A stretch of DNA of 64,000 bases. Origin: Hyposmocoma kahamanoa. Its lineage: Eukaryota > Arthropoda > Insecta > Lepidoptera > Cosmopterigidae. Position 1 is the first letter of the stretch, and each line of letters opens with the position of its first letter. A program made the translations under genes and the position numbers. Under the pieces are notes generated by a model. It was not told the DNA's origin. It searched no databases and saw only the letters and a program-made list of their open reading frames with translations. Shown here one piece after another: positions 58,409 to 64,000 of the stretch. The stretch covers positions 11,905,357 to 11,969,356 of the forward strand of contig NW_020654810.1 in NCBI RefSeq assembly GCF_003589595.1, in the 5' to 3' direction.

Positions 58409-61400
58409 ATGAATGTAATCGCAACCAGTGTTTTATTTGTTTTGTTATTTGAGTTTTCCAGTGGTGTAGTCAGTTTAAAATCGCATGATGTTCGCAATTA
58501 TTTAGGTACTCGTACGCCTTATAGATTTAGGTATAACAAGAACGATTCTAAAATAAAATATCCACGTAAGTTCCTATTGGTTTTTACAATTTGTTTTCAC
58601 TAATAACGGGTTTCCTTCTTAAATGTGTCATAACCTTTTGATTAAGATACACTTTAAAAATTAGACATAGTTATGCAAACTAGAACCAACCTACAAAATG
58701 TCACTTTCGATATGATTAGATTTTCGTAAAAACAGTGTGAAGAAATAAATAGGTAAGTTATTTGGGACAAACAACGTGATTTATGTGTAGCATTGAGAAT
58801 GATATAGGGAACTATTATAGAAACTTTTATATTATATAGCAATAAATAGAAAACATCATGTATCTTTTTATTTAGTAAACGAGAACCATGTTCTAGTTTT
58901 CGTAATGAAAACGCTAAAGATCTTCAGTTCTCCGTTTTGGCTTGGTATATTGCCAGGATCTTTTGTGAGCGGGTAAAGGACATGTCTAGTGTTTTACCTA
59001 CATACATAACTCGATTTCACTGGAGGTGTGGGTTTGCATAACTATGTCCAATTTAAGAAGATTGACATAATTTGTTCTAACACAATAGATTGTGTATTAA
59101 AGGTTGCACTGTTCTTATAGGTGCTCAGTGCCCTTGCAAGTAAGTGCTCAATGTAATATCATGGCATCACATAGATGCAACAGGTGCAATAGTGTAAAAA
59201 AAGTCTTATGTGTATTTTTAAATAATAATAATAGCCTTTATTGCTGATACGAAACGTTTCAAATATTACAGTATACTTTGTTATTAGAAAATACAATTCA
59301 TTATTAAAAAATATAGAAATATCTTAAACCTAGATTAATACTAAAAATAATCGACAAATTTCCAATTAAAATGAATACTTCAACATATTTTTAAATACTA
59401 AACACATTCTTCTTGATATAAAATGTTTTTAGATATATGACGCATTTTGTTTGTTTAGTAGCAGTAGAGCTACTTGTGAAAGAGTTTGTCCAGGGAATTA
59501 CTGCCACCTTACCTATTTCTGCCGCCAAGCAGTAATGTGAGCATTACTATGTTTCAGTTTGGAAGGGTAAGGATGCCGGTGAAATTACTGGCACATGGGA
59601 CTTATCAACTTTTGTCTCAGGGTCACGGATGCAGTGGCAGTGCGTCTTTTTCTTCTTTGATCTTTGCGATTTAAAGCTCTGAGTGGCACTGCAACTGTTA
59701 TGAATAAGCGTGTTGGTTACTACCAGGCGCACAACTTGTTCATCCTGTCAAAAAATGTATCGAGTTCTTAGATAAAAAAAATAGTTTACCTACCATGATT
59801 AAAAATTGGACTGTAACATAACAAAAGAGTTTGGCTACAAAAACATTGCATGTTACATTGACACAGCTACACCCAATTTTTAACTGCATATTTAAATTTA
59901 TTTTATTTCTATATAAGTATTTTAATTTTAGAATGCAACGATTCAAAAATTTGGATGATAGCCCGCCATGGAACACGACTGCCCAGTGCTAAAGACATTG
60001 TTGGCATGAACACTACCCTTAAGGATTTAAAATTTGAGATTCTATTGGCTCACCAACAAGGAAAAGGTACAGGAAATAAATATATCAATAGTATAAGTAT
60101 ACATTAATGGCTATATAAATAAAATTAATCATAAACAAAAAATGGTAAATCAATCAAAGAAAATTGTTTAGGGACTTTCAAAATTTTAAGATTTTTTTTA
60201 AAACACCTGCTCTAATAGTAATTGATACAAAGGTTGTACAATTACGAAGAAAAAATCCTTTTTTTGACTGGACTCAAACCAGTGTCTGTCATCTCAACGT
60301 GGCTAAAGGCTACCATTCTGCCAACTGAACTGTGTATTGAGCCAGCTGATCTTACGAATTTCTCTATGTGCTTGTTGCAGATCTTTGTATTGGGTTTGAA
60401 AAGGCACCTTTACAGCTACAAGAAGATTAATAGAGATATTGCAACATTAATTGCAAAACTTTATTTTTAATAATAGGATGATATTTATACTACTATGATA
60501 GTATTCATATATTCATCTATTTTTTGTAGTTTGTTATTATCATAGGTACAAAGATCAAACAGACCAAAGTAGGATTTTTTTGTTGGTGAATTTTATAGGT
60601 GTAAAATCATCAATCACAATATTCAATAAAAATATAAACCTGTTCTCATCATTTTCTCAAAAATTTCAGGTGATCTTTCTAAGGAGCAGTTGCAACAGCT
60701 ACAGCTATGGTCCAGCGATCTGGACCCAGACAAAGAAAAGTATTTGACTAGAGAGGGGCAGGATGAAATGATTCTGCTGGCAGAACGCATGCACAAGAGA
60801 TTCCCAAATGCTGTCAAACATAATTATGATAATCAGACATTTCTTGTAAGTACAAATAGATGAAAAACTGTATTTACTAATTTTTTAAGTCGAATCAATT
60901 AAGAAAATGTTCTTTCTTTTCAGTTTAAATACACAGCAACCGAGAGAGCCCAGCAGAGTGCACGATATTTTACAATTGGACTGTTTGATAGGAAAGATGC
61001 TCAAGGTGTTATTTTTGCACCTACAACGAAAATCGACCCCATATTAAGAGTATGTATGTTGGAATATTGAAAATCTAAGTTTAGTGAGTACTTGGAGTTG
61101 TGAGTGTAGATCTTATTGTTATTGCTATCGACAAACTTACAAGAATGGCGTGCTGCTACAATGCTAATTGAAATAAGAGTTCCTTTTCTATCTTTTATAA
61201 CTTTTTGTAAAGTAATTCTCAGCTTTTTCTACACTGATTTGCAATTTTTCAGTTTTACAAACACTGTGACAGATGGCAAAAGCAAGTTAAGAAAAATCCG
61301 ATTACGTATAAGGAACAATACATATTTGGTCATAGTCAACAAATGAATAAAACTCTGGCTGCTATATCGAAAAGACTCGGCCTCAGTCATGTTCTTAGTT

Positions 61401-64000
61401 TGGGTTTGTAATATAGTAAATTTAAAGACTGCACTTACAGCTTGCTTTGCTATTTGCAATCATGTTTCCTTGTGCATCATGCTCTCTTTAGTTTCGAACA
61501 TAAATGGCTTCTGAAATAGCACTGTTCCTGCTCACATTTAATGACTCCGGTAGAGATGATACACTTGCTACATTATATGTTCATAAACTCCTGTAAAACC
61601 ACCTCATGTAAACACAATTTACATTTACCACAATACCTTGCACCACAAAATATAACGCTGGAAATATATTATAGATTCAATGTTTTACAGATACAGTGAA
61701 CCTCATGTACAAAATATGTGGTTTTGAAACATCATGGAGTAAATATCACATGTCTCCGTGGTGCTATGCTTTCAATCAAGAAAGTGCTGAGGTTGGTATA
61801 AAACTCAAATGCATGTCCCTAATACCACAGTATAATAAGACAAATATGGTAACTCCATACAAACGTAGCAGCGGGGCTTCTGTGTGTGCACGCCCACCGG
61901 GCGCCGTGTACGGACGCACACATTCGCATAATCTCGTAGTGCATTTGTGTTGCATGGCGTGGGTTGTGCCACGTGCCATTTTTTTTTTTTTTTTTTATAA
62001 ATAAATAACGCACACACTCAACATAGCCCCGCACTAGGGAAACCCTGTGTCGCGGGTGCCATGGACACACATATAGACAACCACAAATTACACCCAAACT
62101 CACGAGAGAAATAATTGTAGGCCATACAACTATTTCTCCCGGCCCGGGAATCGAACCTGGGACCTCTGCGTGGCAGTCCGGCATGGTAACCGTTCGGCCA
62201 CGGAGACAGTTAGTCAGACATTAATTATAGAGTTGAAGCAGTCGTTCGGTATTTAAAAAATGACTTGAAATAGTGGATGTGTTTGTTGTAGTGTTTGTGG
62301 TAGTTTGAACAAGAGCGCCTCAAATTCAGAATTGTTTGGCATTTTATTTCTACTTCATAATCAGACTCCATAATCAAGATACCAATCCGCGGTGCTAGTA
62401 TATAAATATCAATACTTAAGTAACTACTGCGTTTAACAAAGGCTATTTCAATAAATCTTGAGAATACTGTGATGAATTAATTTATTCACATTACCTCTAC
62501 AACCTGTAGGTACAACTAAAAAAAATTAATGTAAAGTAAAAACCCTACGCTCCGAGCGGTTAACGCGCCATAGGCGGGAGTTGTCCTACTTGGTCTTATT
62601 ATACTATGATAATACACTCGGCCACATGTAAAAACAAAGGATCAATAACTTTTTTAAATGGCACATTCAAATGCTTTCTAAATGGTATAATTGTCAACAA
62701 AGAATTTGGGCAGATTATGTATCTTGAGGCTTAGACTATGGAAAGTTCAAAATCTCATATCAATCATCCCGGATATTCCCATATCACAATGAATATTCAT
62801 CTACTTTAATTAAACATTTTTATCATTCTTTACAAATTGCAAACATAAAAAAACAGTTTCAACATTCTAGTCATACATTTGCATGTAGATATTGTTGACT
62901 TATCGATGATTATGGTACAACACTAAAGAAATCCGCCATTTGTGGAGGATATTTTTGGTTTAGGTAGGGACGTTTATTAGACTTGTGCCTGATCGGTCCT
63001 TAGCGGGAGCGATCCTGGTTAGTTCAATCGGTCAACTGAGCTAGATCGATCTTCTAGTCCATTTAGTTCGTCTACTTCCTTAGTTAGTTAGTTCGTCTTG
63101 TCCTTGCTGGGACATTGAACGAACGCTCCAAGCTAGTAATTTTATTCACATGAACTACTACGGACTTCTAGTATTATAAAGTCAATACTACACTGTACTA
63201 AACATTTAAAAGTGCTATTTGGTTGGTACTATTTGATTTTCCTTCATATTTTACGGGTTAGACTGTCATTCTAACTAAATATCCATTTTTTACAAAATAA
63301 GAATTTTGGAATGGTGTGTTTATAAATCAGTATTTAGGTACAACTATTTCATATACTCGTACACGTAGGTTGAAAAAATATTACTTTTTTGCAAGCTTGT
63401 ATTTATATACATAATGGTAGATACGTATTAGATACTTATAACGAGCTGGGAACGTCCAATCGTGCTTCCCACTCGAACTTGTACTAAAAGTAGAAAAGAT
63501 TGCTATTTGTCCCGCTCGCACCGTTCCTACTGTATAAAAGACAGGTGAACTATCAACGCAGACAGTTCCTAGTTCGTACTGAACTAAAAAGAACGATGAA
63601 CTATTAAAACCGTGCAAGACGAACTAGTTCATGTCGGTCAGTGTAAGGAATATATTCCTAATAGTTCGTAGTTCATGAACTATACAAGCCTAACGTTTAT
63701 TTCGTAAATAGGACAGCTCCTTTCCTTTATTTTTTTCCATCCTCTAAGATCTTGAGGTGTCACTCACACAGTACCTTACACATACCTATACCGTAAAGTG
63801 AATCTCTATGATGGGTAAACATAGAGATTCGTTTCTAAAGTTGAAAGAAGAAACTTGTGATTTCATAACAGAAATATTTGAATTATGTTTCAGAAAATGG
63901 AATACTACCACGACTTAAAACATTACTGGATGGATGGTTATGGACATGACCTGACCTATCGACAAGCTTGTTTAGCCATAAAAAACATGTTTGAAAATTT
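58409..64000 (+). CDS. MINPP1: Multiple inositol polyphosphate phosphatase (MINPP1), 5' part
   Basis: Exons 58409-58565, 59932-60066, 60670-60845, 60924-61049, 61253-61403, 61691-61791 and 63894 to the window edge join in consistent phase and give at least 317 residues. The ATG is followed by a signal peptide (MNVIATSVLFVLLFEFSSGV). RHGTRLP at residues 64-70 is the histidine phosphatase motif with His65 as the expected nucleophile. The downstream FKYTATERAQQSARYF block fits the family, as do the late CGFETSW and YYHDLKHYWMDGYGH blocks. MINPP1 removes phosphates from inositol hexakis- and pentakisphosphates inside the ER or outside the cell. The acid/base His of the HAE/HD motif and any ER retention signal lie beyond the window. 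The last intron holds family F, a SINE and a hAT-type element. Confidence 0.93.
58566..59454. other. MINPP1 intron 1, first half, no recognised element
   Basis: AT-rich with no repeat ends or frame that I can support, apart from short aata runs near 59221-59232. Confidence 0.45.
59455..59755 (-). repeat. Family D dispersed repeat, minus strand, in MINPP1 intron 1
   Basis: An almost complete copy in reverse: agcagtagagctacttgtga, tttgtccagggaattactgc, cttacctatttctgccgcca, gcacatgggacttatcaact, gcgatttaaagctctgagtg, taccaggcgcacaacttgtt. Confidence 0.82.
60222..60395 (-). mobile_element. tRNA-derived SINE in MINPP1 intron 2
   Basis: The plus strand reads tgatacaaaggttgtacaat, then gactcaaaccagtgtctgtc (reversed B box) and the head region gctaccattctgccaactga, ending at agatctttgtattggg near 60390. 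It is antisense to the gene. Confidence 0.65.
61828..61978. repeat. Family F dispersed repeat in MINPP1 intron 6
   Basis: Shares with 17121-17275 the blocks ataataagacaa, ctccatacaaac, a GC-rich gtgtgtgcacgcccaccggg core, gtacggacgcacacattc and gtgcatttg. A SINE interrupts or abuts its right end. Confidence 0.7.
61979..62213 (-). mobile_element. tRNA-derived SINE with poly(A), minus strand, in MINPP1 intron 6
   Basis: On the minus strand: head tgtctccgtggccgaacggt, B box ggttcgattcccgg, ccgggagaaata, the ctcgtgagtttgggtgtaat body, ccctagtgcggggctatgtt, and a 3' end of about 18 A residues (plus 61979-61997 as T). It is well preserved, so a fairly recent insertion. Confidence 0.88.
62978..63692. 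mobile_element. Nonautonomous hAT-type element with perfect 8-bp target duplication
   Basis: The element begins tagacttgtgcc and, reversed, its other end reads taggcttgtat. Both sides are flanked by the identical octamer acgtttat (62970-62977 and 63693-63700). An 8-bp duplication with TAG-like ends is typical of hAT transposons. The interior is 715 bp, rich in agttcgt and gttcatgaac words, with no transposase. It lies in MINPP1 intron 6, 201 bases before exon 7. Confidence 0.85.

Noticed and set aside
62135..62210. Possible tRNA gene on the minus strand
   Set aside because: Part of the acceptor stem pairs (tctcc with gggaga), but it is the head of a SINE with a poly(A) end and other copies in the window.

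Overview
The window looks like AT-rich nuclear DNA of an insect, most likely a moth or butterfly. The evidence is small exons in long AT-rich introns with GT/AG borders, animal gene families, and dispersed repeats of kinds that I recognise from lepidopteran genomes (tRNA-derived SINEs, non-LTR retrotransposon relics, hAT-like elements). I could not search a database, so species and order are inference. There are no operons, CRISPR arrays or bacterial features.

Six protein genes can be reconstructed by joining exons in consistent phase. (1) A Patched-domain transporter-like protein of the Ptr/PTCHD3 type, plus strand, 13914-22085, ten coding exons, 1062 aa. (2) Rif1, minus strand, 36787-23580, eleven coding exons, 2240 aa, with HEAT-like N-terminus and PP1-docking motifs. 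Its 3' end converges on gene 1. (3) An unrecognised 258-aa Pro/Tyr-rich protein, plus strand, 38001-42859, three coding exons, divergent from Rif1. (4) An unrecognised coiled-coil protein of about 312-331 aa, minus strand, 51135-44650. (5) An intronless Hsp70-like protein of the HSPA14 type, plus strand, 52039-53460, divergent from gene 4. (6) The first 317 codons of a multiple inositol polyphosphate phosphatase (MINPP1), plus strand, 58409 to the window edge. The genes are not a pathway; they are ordinary neighbours on a chromosome: membrane transport, replication timing and repair, cotranslational folding, and inositol phosphate metabolism.

The first 13.9 kb has no gene that I can support. 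It holds a 609-bp hAT derivative with a transposase relic (1429-2037), several non-LTR retrotransposon fragments (3.8, 7.1-7.5, 8.3-8.6 and 9.2-10.3 kb) and SINEs. The introns and spacers of the rest are filled with a repeat that I call family D (nine copies), a repeat starting with an accgacttcaaaa-like end (family M, four copies), three further LINE relics (32.7-33.8, 35.4-36.4, 40.8-42.1 kb) and one at 56.2-57.2 kb. There is also a Crypton-type recombinase fragment beside a large hairpin (53.8-54.3 kb), a fold-back MITE nested in a family D copy (50.0-50.3 kb), and a 715-bp hAT-type element with a perfect 8-bp target duplication inside MINPP1 (62978-63692).

No wholly new multi-gene system was found. 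The items that most deserve a second look are the unnamed 258-aa gene, the unnamed coiled-coil gene, the split PP1-docking motifs of Rif1, the Crypton fragment with its hairpin, and a sequence block shared between the upstream regions of HSPA14 and MINPP1.
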